Below, in pieces: positions 22,531-34,744 of a stretch of DNA of 64,000 nucleotides (position 1 is its first letter; each line of letters begins with the position of its first letter). Under the pieces are notes generated by a model, which was not told where the DNA came from, did no database searches, and worked only from the letters and a program-made list of their open reading frames with translations. Source of the DNA: Dicyema japonicum (lineage: Eukaryota > Dicyemida > Rhombozoa > Dicyemidae); the NCBI GenBank assembly GCA_011109175.1, contig RDEW01000010.1:1226281-1290280 (forward strand), read 5' to 3'. A program made the translations under genes and the position numbers.

Positions 22531-24499
22531 TAAGGGACTATTAGTACTATAGTTCACGTGAAACCGAAGCTTATTAATATCTGACACTAAATTGTCTTAT
22601 GACGTCATTTTTTCATTTCAGTAATCGGCTGGCTATTAAGCTGTAACTGCAGACTGAGCAAAGATTTGAGTTACCCCTTGTGATCGTGAGCTCAATGTTC
22701 TAAAGGAACCATCGTGTCGTTCTAGGATCTCACTTCCTTGATCCTGCAAGGTAACCAATCAGTCTAACAAATGGAGACGAAGATTCCAGATGTCTCCTGT
22801 TGACCGATAACTTTTACCCCCAATTAGTTTCCTGGTTTTTTTGAAACGCAAGGAACCCCCTGTAATTGAATTTTTAAAATTATTTTTTTAGTTGAAAAGT
22901 AATGTTAGTCACATTTTTTTGCATTTGATAATATCTAAATTATTTAAATTACATGTTAATTTAAATAAAAATTATTATTTTTAAATTCACGTTGCTTTGC
23001 ACGTTTTTAGGTTAGTTGTTGCATTGGTTGTTAACCCCAGTTCATTATATGCGCTGGTCTCACACTTCCATACATTATGACTCACTGTCTTTACGATTTG
23101 TGGGGACATTGTTTTGTTTCTTTTTGAATTTGTTTCAATAGTAAATTAACCTGTGCTCAATTTGCTCCGGAAGAAAGGCTGGAGATCCCTTACTCACAGA
23201 TTAAATCCCTCGTTTCTCTTGGCAGACTTAGGAGACAATGTAATACCGAAATTTTGAATCAGAGGACCTTTGGATACACCAAGAATTTCAAAACCCCAAA
23301 TTTGAAAAAACTTAGTCAGGAATTATTTATTGTGAGGGCTTCACGTGTAGGATGACAGTTGAATACACATAAGTTACCACGTGGGAGCATCTTTTTATAT
23401 GGATCCATGAGATTAGAAACAAATTCATTTCAACTTTCTATCGCCTCTTACGGTTAACGACTCATTTAACGAGAAAATGGAGGTGGTGTTCAGGTCAAGT
23501 ACCTCCTCTTAGTAGAGACGGCTTTCTGAATCTAAGATATTAAATAATTATTAGTTTTTTGGCTTTTTAGTTAAAATTTTTTAATAATTGAATTTGATCC
23601 CACGCCTCATCAATTGAAACTAGAAACCCGGTAAGTGTGTCTTCGGATGCTCGAGGTCAGCCCTCTGTATAATCTAGTGTAAGATATAGATAAATTGACG
23701 AAAATCTTTGCTATGAACCAAGCGTAGACGTGAGGTGACGGGTAACTTTATAATTCCCACACAGATGCATTTTGGGGGTGAATTTTTGGTGGAATTATCA
23801 TGAATAGTTTTGTTAGTAGATTTCTATTCTTAATGATCATATTAGCAAACGCCAACTTTGATATTTGCCTGGTGTGTGCACGTGTGTGACAGTATTAATA
23901 AAATCTAAAATTACAGCTAAAGAGAAGATGCTCAATTATCTGATCTAAGGCTCACCCGATGTCTTGAATTTATTCAAAGAAAACCTGTTTTTTTTGTTTG
24001 TCTCTGAGATAATCCATTTTTTGTGTAGGATGGGGGTTGAGTCACTCGCAATGTGTATTGATATTGGGCTTCCTTCAGATGTAGTCATCACTAGCATTGT
24101 CTCCCTATTTTATTTGAAGGTGGGGGAGTTGGCTCAAAGCCAGCTAGTAGAAGAAGCCGTAAATGAGCTGAAATTAAGAACGAGGTTTTTCGAATAAGGA
24201 GAATTTCCCATCTCTTCTGGATTTGTTGACTGAATCAGAAGACAAGGATGCCCGGTTATGTGAATCATCCTTTTAATTTCGTTCCATTAAAGCAGTGAGG
24301 CTGAAAGACAGGAATCACAAGCGTATTTGACTGTAGGCTTCAGGAACTGGTTAGAGTATAATGAGCATTTCTAGGAGGAAAGGAAATGGGAAGACGGTAG
24401 AGTTCTAGAAAAATCATGATGTCACAGCAATTTAAAATTTAATAAAATTATTAAAACTTTATTTTAAAATTTAAATTATATTTATGTGGGTTTGACTTC
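22531..24499. other. long stretch without a recognised gene
   Basis: AT-rich at 22860-22990 and 23540-23600. A 77-codon open frame at 23964-24197 (MNLFKENLFFLFVSE) has no family match. Two E-box-like CACGTG sites lie at 23342 and 23379. Confidence 0.35.
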
Positions 24500-24660
24500 C
24501 ACAACACTACTTACCTGGTTGAAGGATCCCTTTCTGCTCTTTCTCTTAATCGAATTCTGGTACAAGCAGATGTTCTCTCTTTGGTTCTTCCCTTGGATTA
24601 GTTAGTTATGACTGTTTGTGCTGGGCTTACAATGGTAAGCCTGGGGTTAATAATAATCGA
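24500..24660 (+). repeat. SINE-1, 3' portion
   Basis: Carries the conserved 3' body acaagcagatgttctct and gactgtttgtgctgggctta, ending in ggggttaataataat, a (TAA)n-like tail. Confidence 0.6.
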
Positions 24661-25435
24661 CCTCTGAAAGGCTTCATGTGATTCACCTGTTACGGAAACG
24701 CTCAATGCCTGACCAACTTTCAAAGAAGGTCCAGTTTTTCTTATGAGGGGTTCCTACAATGGCAGATATTCATGGGGTGTTGCTTGGAAAGATGCTTCTC
24801 ACTCCACTGTGGAACTGGATATTCCTTAACTAGAGGTAAATGAGCTCTCATAAATTCGTGTTCTCACACGACGTCTCTCTAATCTATTCATTTCTCCACC
24901 ATCACTTCCTCTCAGAGAAATCTACGAGGAATCATGGTCGTGGTTTCTTATGCTTCTCTAAAGAACCAGGAAACAAACCCATTGAGTGATAGGATCCCTT
25001 GGACAGAGGAAGCCGATTGGTTTTTATGGCAGACTCACTGATGTAGCTATTCTTGGAGGCTCTTTCGTTTAACGGACACTTAAGATCACACGAGGAGAGT
25101 TCTCGGACAATAGGAAGCTCTGATTAGTTGTTCTAACATCTCTCCTAATGGTCTTGGTATGTAAAGTAAGGCTTAAAATTCACCGGCTAATAGAAGTACT
25201 CGTGGGTCGTGGCAAAGCTCAGTGCATATTTTTTCCAATCTCCTGAGAACGTAAAGAGCGGAGTCAGCAGTACTCGAATCACACATTTAAACATTTTTTG
25301 CGAACGAAAAAATTATGAATTTGCCAATAAAATTTCGTCCGTAAATAAGGCCTTTTTTCGTTTGTCGCACGATTGGGTTCTTCTGTTTTTTTATTTGTCA
25401 GGGTTTGTCGTCCTCATACAATATGATCCTTATAA
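24661..25435. other. no recognised gene
   Basis: The segment 24940-24985 resembles 43370-43410 (ctaaagaaccaggaaac versus caaagaaccaagaaac), so an unnamed dispersed repeat is likely. A 78-codon frame at 25209-25445 is unassigned. Confidence 0.35.
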
Positions 25436-25640
25436 GAACAGTTAGTCAAGTGGTCGAGATAGTAGCATACCTCTATTGCTTGAAATATCGTCATGGGTAA
25501 AAGTCCTTGGCTTTCTTTTCGTGAACATGTACAGAGCAACAGACTCAGGAGACCAAAGTTCTGAACGAATCGAATGTCGGATTGGTATAGGATTCGAGTT
25601 TAAATCTCGCTCGGTATGAAATTGAAAGACCATCTAAGCG
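25436..25640 (+). repeat. SINE-2 candidate, tRNA-like head
   Basis: An A-box-like start (tagtcaagtggtcgaga) and a B-box-like gagtttaaatctcgc are spaced further apart than in a plain tRNA. A related sequence in the same orientation lies at 28962-29175 (accaaagttctgaa / atccaaagttctgaa). Confidence 0.45.
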
Positions 25641-25754
25641 TATCCTGGACACTAGCTTCTCTTATTAAAGATGATTTAGGATTCTCACGTATTATTCTTG
25701 GATTGCTTGTGATATGTTTTCGCCTTGTACAAAGGACTGTAAATGATGTTTAAC

Positions 25755-26075
25755 CGAACAATTGAAACGTGTGGAATTCACTCAACACAACTTATATCAC
25801 GAGTACCAAGCACTATCAAAAGACGTTTAGAAGATGACTTTTATTATAAGCTTTCATTATCTCCGAATTTAGTAGATCAAAGGAATCCTCACTTAAGTTT
25901 TCTGTCAAAACCTCTGACTCTTGTTATCCCAAAAAATTATTATCTTCTACGTGTTTCGATAATCTATCAAAAATCAAGCGTTCCATAATTTTCGATATCT
26001 CTATTAAAAAACAAATTAGGTTGATCGCTAGGAGATCTCAGATTTTTCAGACTTGAAGATCAATCCCACAGTGGT
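25755..26075 (-). mobile_element. jockey-like LINE RT fragment
   Basis: The minus strand reads EISKIMERLIFDRLSKHVED then LNSEIMKAYNKSHLLNVF, the RT block 'SKIxExxIxxRL...hxFFDVxKAFD'. A stop breaks it. Confidence 0.6.
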
Positions 26076-26466
26076 GCATCTATTATAGTGGAGTCCGTAA
26101 ATATTGACTTAAGTATGCTTTAAGGCGAAAAGATCTTTTAGGAGTGGCTTAACATGAGTCTTGCAATAGCACTTATTTTTTCAATCTCGAAGCTTTAACG
26201 TGGGGGAAGTGATTGATGAAGGAAGATGAGGTACAATGTCTCTCACAAGGAGGCACAAGCTGACTATGTTACTATTGTGAACATTTTGGTAAACAATAAC
26301 TAATCAAGGGAGACGGTCTTCTCAAGTTCCTCCATATGTATTTAAACCAAGACGTTGTTCTCTTAAGTCCACTAAGAAGGCAGACAAGGGTACACACACC
26401 TCTGGGATATGAAGACATTAAGTACATTAGAGCTACGTAACCACATCAACTTTCGGGGTAATTAAA

Positions 26467-26474
26467 CACCAGAC
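26467..26474. repeat. hAT-B target-site duplication, left
   Basis: CACCAGAC, identical to 28882-28889. Confidence 0.9.
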
Positions 26475-26699
26475 CAGGAGTTCTCAACCTTTTTTTACTC
26501 GTCGACCCCTTGACTTTTTTTTCGACCCCTTAAAACTTTTTTATTTAGAACAGACAATTCTAAGTAAAATTAGTTAACTATCTAAAATGAATTCATTGTT
26601 AATAATAAAATCAAACAAAAAAAGTATATACTCGATGTTAAGTTAATATCTTAGCATAAATCTATAATAATAAAAAAATTACAATGGAATCCCTGTGAC

Positions 26700-28200
26700 T
26701 GATGATTTTGACCCAAGATCCGATATCTGGCTCTATTTGTGTTATTTTTATACAAATATCTCATCTAATGGACACATCCAATCTGTTTCGTTCTCTATTT
26801 ACAATTTGATGTAGAATGCTAAATCTGCATTCAACACAGTATGATGTCGGAAAATGGAGTAGCAATTATGCTATTTCTGTCCACAATTTTGGATAACTCT
26901 TTCACTTTCATAATTTGCCAAAGAATAACAGGTGATTGTAAATCATTATAATATATTTTTAATTCTGGATTGAACTCCTCTTGAATATTTTTTTTCTTCT
27001 GGCTTTGACAAAAACGGATTAATCATCCAATATGAAATTTCTAATTCAAGAATATCTTGGAATCGAACAATCAAATCTTTTTCTATACTTAATAAATGTT
27101 GCAAAAAGTTGTTGATATCTTCATCATCAAATGTTTGATTAATTGAGTGGAATTCGGGAAGAAAATTTACGATTGTGTCAAATAATATTGAAAATAGCTA
27201 TAACCTATAAAGTAAAATTGGAAGCTATAACCTCAGTGTGAAGCACAAGACGGACATGTGTTTCTTTAGCCTCATAGCAAAATTTTCTAAAAAGACAATC
27301 ATACTTGCTGTTTGCTTTAATTTTGTTTATGGTTTTAATAACTATATTTAACGTTTCATGTAGAATTGGCGAAAAAGCTTTTGAAACCAAATGTTGTCTA
27401 TGTAGAACGCAATGTATATGAATCAATCACATTTATACATATTTTTTTCAAATATGCCGCAAATCCTTTATATTTTTCAACCATAGACATTGCACCATCT
27501 GTGACACAAAAAACCAAATTTTCATATGTCATCCAAAGATAATTTGACTACGGAAATAATAGAAAATCTAATCGTATCAGTTTCCGAATATTTGACGAAC
27601 AATAAATCTTATGTAAGAAAAGCATGATCGTCAAAATATCTCAAAGCAAGCTTCTAGTTAGATTAATCTGACATATCCATTAGAATTGATTGGTTGTCAC
27701 ATATATGACTTCCGTCAATTTGAAGCGAAAAAAATAGTATTTTTAAGCCTTTCACATAAAATATGTTCAACATTATCTGACATTTCGTCAATCCTGCGGC
27801 GAATTGAATCATTGCTAATTGGTATGGACTTTAAAATTTCGTCGGGATTTAAACCCATCAGATCTGATAGAATCACTGATATAGATGGTTTGATGAGATT
27901 TTCACCAGAAACATGGGAACTCTCATTTTTGGCAAAATCATTGCAATTTTATAATGCAATTAGTCCTCCTAAATATAATTTAAAATAACAACAACTATGT
28001 TTTTTTCATTACTATTTGTAAAACAGTGTCAATCGTTTTTTGTTTAGAAAAGAATCCTTTAATTCTTCAAAATACTCTAATGGTTTATCTTTTTTTGTTT
28101 TCTCCTAAGATGATCCAACAATTTGGACGGTTTCATTGCATCATTTGATGATGACTTATTACACAGTAAGCAATATGGTCTATTATCAAAAGAATTTTTT
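26700..28200 (-). pseudogene. hAT-B transposase, inactivated
   Basis: In 5' to 3' order on the minus strand: a BED-type zinc finger (PYCLLCNKSSSNDAMKPS, LLDHLRRK), then SIPISNDSIRRRIDEMSDN, then IHCVLHRQHLVSKAFSPI and LHETLNIVIKTINKIKAN, then ETHVRLVLHTEV. These are ZBED5-like hAT strings. Several frameshifts and stops lie between them, and the C-terminal dimerisation region is poorly preserved. Confidence 0.8.
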
Positions 28201-28489
28201 ATAAATCCAAATGCCAAATATTCATTCCAAATATTTTAAATATTCATTATTACACAGTAAGCAATATGCAAATTTTTTATAAATCCAAATGCCAATAGAC
28301 GAATTTTTAATGTAGAAGGACGACTCATACACGAACAAAAACAAGCATGGTAATTTTAAAAATTTAAAAAAACAAAGGTTTACCACTTTAAAAATAAACT
28401 AACTTAATTTAAAATAAAAAAAGTTAAATATATATATTTTTTTTTAATTTTTAAACAATTAAACAAAATATCAGTTGAGGAAGCCTGCT

Positions 28490-28747
28490 GCGTGGATTGC
28501 GAACGAGATCCCTCAGAGTATGGCTACTCCAATTTTTGTCATAGCCATAACCCTTCTCGTTGATCCCTTTTCTTTCTGGCATCCTCCGAGTTCTTGCAAG
28601 AATTCAGCCGTCATTGGACCAACGGCTCCCGATGATTCGGTCGCAACAGGAGTAAATCGGTAGCGATCCCCGAGGCAAGAATATTTCTTGATTTTTAGGT
28701 TTTCCGCAATCGAAGCAGCTTGCTCCAGGTGTCTGAACAGATTTAAA
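28490..28747 (-). mobile_element. RLE-LINE 3' fragment nested in hAT-B
   Basis: The minus strand reads AENLKIKKYSCLG..RYRFTPVATESSGAVGP, then MTAEFLQELGG. It is nearly identical, in inverted orientation, to 46243-46510. It is 5' truncated and followed by an A/T-rich tail. Confidence 0.75.
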
Positions 28748-28881
28748 AATGTTCGTGCTTGAGAACGTGTCTATGCAAGTTGCGTCCCAGTTAAATATAT
28801 TAAATTTATTTTCGACCCCCTTACGATCGGATTGATTTTAGACCCCTGGGGGTCGAATCGACCCCAGGTTGAGAACCGCTG

Positions 28882-28889
28882 CACCAGAC
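28882..28889. repeat. hAT-B target-site duplication, right
   Basis: CACCAGAC, partner of 26467-26474. Confidence 0.9.
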
Positions 28890-28961
28890 TGTGGTGTAAA
28901 CATATTGACGTATATAATTTTCAAATTGTAGTTTTAATAATGATACCCTTAGCCACGTGCT

Positions 28962-29175
28962 TAATCACTCGGAAGGTGAGGTAATGACACACCTTTATTG
29001 CACAAAACGTCTACTAATCTTCATGGTGGATCAAAACCCTTGTCTTCCTTCTCGTGAAGGTGGACAGGTTAAAAGACTGGGGGACATCGGAAATCCAAAG
29101 TTCTGAAAAAATGATGGCTGCGATGCGCGTGGGATTTAAACCTCTTAGCCGAAAATTGAAAAAGCTTGAAGAGGC
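28962..29175 (+). repeat. SINE-2 candidate, second copy
   Basis: Shares cttctcgtgaaggtg, ccaaagttctgaa and gggatttaaacctc with 25436-25640. Boundaries approximate. Confidence 0.4.
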
Positions 29176-29834
29176 AATTAATGTCACAAATAACAATTTC
29201 AAACCAAATTAATGCAATTTATTCATGGAAATCATTCAATTTTCACCACAATTCATGAAGATCGAAAATAACAGAAAAGGCATTCAAAGTTACGGAACCA
29301 TGGACTTTTAGAAAAGAGTCATCAACTTCTTCGGAATCCAAAGTTTGAAAGCAATGAGTGATATACCTATGCAACTATGAGGATCTGGTTCTAAGTTCTA
29401 GACACGCTTGTTTGGGTCGAGGTAAAAATTTCAGCCCAATACAAGGGATTCGCCTATTAAGAATCGGTTGTCAGGAGAAATAGGTCAACATACGCTATTA
29501 GCTAAGAACAAGCATCAGGCAAAACTAACCACTGTATTTAACTATGGCGATGCTACAAAATTGAAATTATTAGCTGATATGGCCTCATATGATCTTTGTA
29601 GTAACCTCGGATTTACCCAAAATGTGTTTTACCCAGTTCCACCGGTTGAGTGAAACGTATCATTTCGCATCATTACGTCATTTTCCAAACATCAGCCATT
29701 ATGGTACCCCTCCATTGAAGTAGAGAAAGAAAGACTTTTTTGGATGCAAGTCAGGGCTTCTCGTGATTCAGGTGAATCCAATGACGTCTCCAACCAAGAT
29801 TAAACAAGAGTTAGTTAATGCACGTCCGCGTTGC
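29176..29834. other. no recognised gene
   Basis: A 61-codon frame at 29468-29653 (MSGEIGQHTLLAKNKHQA) is unassigned. The rest has no clear feature. Confidence 0.35.
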
Positions 29835-30480
29835 TAGTAAACAGTGTTTATGGTTTCACTTGTGCCATGTTTTCGACTATTATTGCTGTTAGCCTTCATC
29901 CCTTTCGTCGTCTTACTAGCCTCCTGAATTCGTCTAGATCGTCTGCATCCATTAATCGGTCCCCGATCACGACATAATCCTACGCAAGTGTCCTGGAAGA
30001 CACCTCTTGACATCCCTGAATGTAGAAAATCAGTATGGCCGAAAGATTCTTCCATGTCGGCATTGTGGGGTGTTTCCTCACCCATCCGTAGTATATGTCC
30101 AAAAAGGCCACAACGGTTATTGTGCCCAATATCTTTCGTCGTGTGATATCTTCTGAATCGCCAAGATCCGAGTTTTCACTTGTTCCTCCACTTCTCCTTT
30201 CAATAGTGGTTATGGATGTCCAGACATCCAATTTGTTCTATCAGATCTCTCAAAGCTACCTCCAGGTAGATGATAAATAATACAGGTGATGGCGTGTCCC
30301 CTTATGGTGTTCCAACATTTGTAGAAAATGGCCTAGACTCCTTAGAGCCAACTCTGACGAGTAGTTCTGTTTCAGATAATAGCATACTTATCATGCGCGA
30401 ACTGTCTTCATCGATAACGTCTTTCAACACGATAAGTAGTTTACTCCTGTTTTTATTATCTGTCCCGTAGGACAAGAGTT
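29835..30480 (-). mobile_element. RTE-like LINE, deleted copy
   Basis: The minus strand reads LLSETELLVRVGSKESRPFS then GDTPSPVLFIIYLEVALRDL (RT palm), then jumps to the tail MDADDLDEFRRLVRRRKG. Compared with 55860-58158, the YADD region is missing. Confidence 0.7.
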
Positions 30481-30928
30481 GTTCCTTTAAATCTCGTCTT
30501 CCTTAATTTCTCCTTATTGTACGCACTTTAATAACTGCGCAAGTGAAGAAACACTTAAATTTTGAACCAATAAGCTGAGAGGCAAAAAGCTGAAACTAAT
30601 CGATAACCATAATTGTCTGATTTTACTATCGGCTTTTCAATTGATGACACATTATTGATTTTCAATAACTAGGTCCCGGCCATACTTTTTATTTAAACCA
30701 GGTCTTCACATCCAATATTAAAAATTTGAAAATTCCACACTACAACGAATATTTAATAATTATATATTTAATTTATAATAAAATAAATTCAATTTTAATT
30801 TATTATTTTAATTAAACAAATAAATTATTGTTTTGAATTCCGCCCTTTATGCGCAATACTGAAAACGACAAAAATTCGAATTTTAACGGGTTAAAAGTAT
30901 TTTTCATTTCATCAAGCAGATTCGTTCC
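30481..30928. other. intergenic, AT-rich
   Basis: Strongly AT-rich at 30720-30830. Nothing else recognised. Confidence 0.45.
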
Positions 30929-32960
30929 TTAAAACCCATAAAACAACAGCCAGTGAAAATAAAGACGACTACATAATACTGCCATCCTACAAAGTGATAA
31001 AATCTCAGTCAGAATCTCCGAGACATTTTGGACGGACGCCTTGATTCGATATTGGTCTGAAACAGTAAGTCTCCCAAGCTTATCAATGTAGGGGACGATA
31101 AATCTGAATTTAATCGAAACCGACAATTCCGTGAACAAAACTATAAACGAAACCCTTGTCTCACCTCATTATTCCTGCGACTCTAAAAACGTTACCTTGA
31201 ACAGCAACGCCCATAAAAATGGCAGAGAACGACCAAGTTTCCCGCTTTTAAAATTTTAGTTAGAATTTTAAAAAAGTCACGAAACCCAAAAATGGGGACT
31301 CAAAACTACGGGTTCCCTCGACTTTTGAAATTTAATATTTAAAAAACTTTTTATTGGTTAATTAACTCACAGATCAAGCTCCTTAGAGCTGATACTGGCT
31401 TCCTTCGGATCGGATTAAAGTTCAGATTTGATACCACGAGGTTATACAGCTCATCAATCATCTGGGATCAGAAACTACGCAAACTCGACAACTGCAGAGT
31501 GTATTTCTTGTTTCTGTAATCAGTGTGCTGTAATGTGCGATCGGGAACTTGCTCCCTGATATTTTCTTCGGTGGATTTTGGCGCTCTAGGAAAAAAGGAA
31601 TAAAAACTTGACGTCACTGCAGACAAGACAACAACCCACGTGACTACATTCATAGAAAATGAGTCAGCGGCCAATAAGTTGTTCCTCGAGTGATAGCCTT
31701 TGCTGAGCACTTCTGGGGCGACGTATTGCTTGTCCTCGGTGCTCTGTATGCTGTTATTGAAGTCATCAGTGGTCACAGCAAACTCCAAATCGCAGATACA
31801 ATATCCGCCATCTTCCTTTTTGCGAATACATTTGGGATCTACGGGGGTGACTAGCTCGCCAACTTAGATTAAGATGCACAATCTTCATTTTGTTGATGTA
31901 CTCCAAGCCCAGCAGCAGTCTTGCACGAGTCGAAAGGCCTCGGAGAGGGTTATCACTCCTTCGTCCAGAAATTTGTCCAAAATAATCGAATTCGTCGTAG
32001 AAAAAAGTGAGTACGTAGAGGTGTCGTCAGAAAAGCTAGACACGTGCTCTTTGACTTTAGATTTACGAGAACCTATAACGTTTGGATGGAGGAGACCGAA
32101 TTGCTTGAACATCCTGCACTCGTTCTTCCACAAATCGTATTTTTCGTACTTAAATCTTTTCAGGAGCATTTTCTTCGGTTCCTCCATCTCCGTGTAATCA
32201 TAAAACTTCCCATATCCCCACTTATAATACCTAAAAGAACAAGATTCCTGGATCCCCCTTTAAAATACCTTGACTTTTTTATTTTTGTTGTAAAACTTCC
32301 CCTTTTCTAACTTCTTTTTAGTGATCTTCCTGAAAGTTCTGAAATTACCACAAAGGGACTTTTTGAAATGCTTCCTCTCAACCGAAAATATGAGGAATAT
32401 GAAGATCGACAGAAACATCATCGACAGGCAGATTATATAGCTGGAGTCGATGTTTTCATCTAAGAGTTGACCGACTAGTGAGACCGACGCGAATTGAGCT
32501 GAGATTGTTGTTGCAGAAATTCCAGTCATTGCAGCAGCTGAACGAATAATTTTTCAGATTATCTGGAACCGAAAAAGCACTAAACTGAGCATAAACTGAC
32601 TACAGTTGATTTGGAGTTTTCGCTTTTCGGTAAGCAGCCGAAATTCCACACCTTCTTGAGCATTTTGCCGACCACAACGAGCGACTCGGAGTAACAAAAC
32701 TCAGTGTTCTCACCGCCGCAAATGTTGATATTCTCCCCACATGTATTACAAAAGCAGTAGAGCTTATCGACTAGTTTCTAAAATGGAAGATTGAAACTAC
32801 CGATCTTAAAATGCCGGAGTGGTAACTCATCCACCAAAAATAGTCTACATCGTCGTATTCATTATATAAGCGAAACATTAGGTAATTGGCTTCTACGTTG
32901 TTATATAACAGGAGTTTAGCTACCTTTGAATCATCAGCTAAGGTAGAGCCACGTGGGGGA
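30929..32960 (-). CDS. TGF-beta/activin-family receptor with degenerate kinase motifs
   Basis: Single-pass receptor. The ectodomain has LYCFCNTCGENINICGGENT, a CLPKSE turn and the family-defining CCNDWNFCNNN box. Then SSYIICLSMMFLSIFIFLIF is the membrane segment. The kinase follows: YGKFYDYTEMEEPKKMLLKR (the beta-3 Lys is kept), WKNECRMFKQFG (alpha-C Glu kept), LLHPNVIG, GLEYINKMKI, GGYCICDLEFAV, QYVAPEVLSKGY (APE kept), and a C-lobe with DELYNLVVSNL and IKASVQNVSEILTEI. The catalytic HRD reads HLN, or is spliced out, and the DFG/DLG motif reads DLE, so phosphotransfer is doubtful. No GS box is evident. Introns include 32778-32800 (23 nt), 32460-32484 (25) and 31586-31612 (27). At least one frameshift lies near GLEY. 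The first exon is uncertain. DLxxAV resembles type I receptors. Confidence 0.8.
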
Positions 32961-33312
32961 CGAACCTGGTGAAGACGTATCTAAAGAAGATCGAAGACTT
33001 CCATTCTACAGCTAGCAAAGCTTTACAGAAGTTCTCTGGTAGGAGATCCATTCCCTCTGAGGTTCCTGTCATGAAAACAGGCTGAGAGTTTATCTCACGT
33101 GAACACCTTTTTTAAACGAGAACATTTTTCGTTGGAATACCTTCCACGCTGAGCGAAGGAGTCGGGAATATCCAACGGCTGTCCTCTTCTCAAATAGTTG
33201 TGATTCTTGATCTTTTAATGGAATGAATTAATGAATCTGTCTTCACTTTCTGTGTGATCCTACTGAGATTACTTATCTCCTAACTTTCTGTTAAGGAAGT
33301 GGTCATTCAGAG
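32961..33312. other. no gene seen
   Basis: Region upstream of the receptor gene, which would hold its promoter. CACGTG sites lie at 32945 and 33098. No core promoter motif can be called. Confidence 0.35.
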
Positions 33313-33892
33313 CAGGCATGTCAAACGGCCCCACAAAAGATTGTTACGGCCAACCACATCATTAAAAAGAGACCTGTCTTCAAATTTACAGGCCTCGGTT
33401 ATGAGAGTTCTACGTGGTTAGAAGTCGTTCATAGCCTAAACCTACGCTCCCAGAACAACGATACTGTCCTACTAGGAGCTAACTTCCTCGTGTTTGGTGG
33501 ATCACTGGGCGCTAACGTCCATAACTGAAATGGTTTAATTTATTGGCTAAAATTGAAATTTTAAGAAATTTTTAAACAAGTCTTTGACGAGGATCATGTC
33601 AATGTTCGGTTCCGTGAACAGTTGTTTTCGTTTGTGAAATCAACAAAATCTTGTCAGAGAACAAGGCTGACACTCGTCAATATACATTTTCGCCAGATAT
33701 ACGAAAAATTGTCATGAAAAAAACATCTCAGGACAAAACAGACTAAATAGTGAAAATTATAATCTTAAAAATGTTTAAAATTGTTATATTTGGCGTTGTG
33801 GACCGTTAGCTTAACATAGCGATTGCAGTGGGCTTGCAAATTATTACAAGATTACGGTGTTTCTCAGATTTGTTAGTGTGGTTTTGTATACT
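33313..33892. other. hAT-like terminus followed by unassigned sequence
   Basis: CAGGCATGTCAAACGGCC at 33313 matches the common hAT 5' end. No matching right end or transposase was found nearby. The rest is unassigned and AT-rich. Confidence 0.35.
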
Positions 33893-34360
33893 CAAATTAT
33901 CATTATTATTAACCCCAGATTACAATCTTTGGTAAGCCCAGCACAAAAAGTCATTAAAAAAAAACAAATTAATCTAAGAAAGGAACCCAGTGGAGAACAT
34001 CTGCTTGTGCCGACAAAATCCATCCTCCAATAGGACATTACAGGCTTCTGCTTCAGCAGAGAAGTGGAGAAGTAGGTCCACCCTCTTACATTTTCATCAC
34101 CGTCCTATCGTCTCGGACATCACTTCATTCCTCGGCAGAAGAGTTTTTTCATAATGTAATCTTCACCAGAGGATTTAGCCAGGGGGAAGGTAAGAAGATC
34201 CCTTTCAACTACTGTGTCGTAGACTCGTGGCCTCACGGGTGGGATCTGTTTGACGAAAATTGACCTTTTTCTGAAAACTTCATCTGTCGGATTCGAACCC
34301 ACGCCCTTCAGGCTCGATGTCATCAGACCCGAGGTTCAGCCAAAAGGCCAAAATTATCAT
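33893..34360 (-). repeat. SINE-1, longest copy, tRNA-derived
   Basis: The minus strand starts with a tRNA-like head: A-box-like TTTTGGCTGAACC, then GGGTTCGAATCC as a canonical B box. A body of about 350 bp is shared with three other copies, and the 3' end GGGGTTAATAATAATG is a short TAA tail. Confidence 0.7.
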
Positions 34361-34744
34361 ATACGGCTCTGGAGTTTTTTGAGTTTGACACTCCTTATTT
34401 AGAAGAAATACGAGGATTATGAGCTTAAAATCCTGTTGGGCCCAGAATTGAAATAAATTGGAAAGGATTATCAGTTGGAATTGCACTTGTAAAATAATAG
34501 TCAATACAATTTTACGGATATGCTAATGACGTACTTTAGATGAGTTCTTTAGGCTAATACGGGAACGAAGATTTCTAATGATCGACCACTGACGTTGACA
34601 GATAAATTATTAGCCACTTTCACGTCGAGTACTGGTGGTAGGAAAGAAAAAGATCTCCAACTTCTCATCAGCCAAGAGATGGAGTATGTCTACACCTTAG
34701 AAAGGGAGTCTTGGGAGTGACGATTCTAATACACTGACTTCAGA
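34361..34744. other. no gene seen
   Basis: No recognisable frame or repeat. Confidence 0.35.

Larger units (their letters stand above)
26475..28881 (-). mobile_element. hAT-B element, complete ends (Charlie/SPIN-like)
   Basis: The terminal inverted repeats CAGGAGTTCTCAACC and CAGCGGTTCTCAACC (13 of 15 identical) are followed by gacccc-rich subterminal sequence, as in hAT-Charlie elements. A perfect 8-bp duplication flanks them. Length 2407 bp. The transposase lies on the minus strand. A LINE tail sits inside near the right end. Confidence 0.9.

Noticed and set aside
34284..34350. tRNA gene on the minus strand
   Set aside because: The B box is good, but no complete cloverleaf with acceptor pairing is visible. 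The sequence continues into the SINE-1 body.
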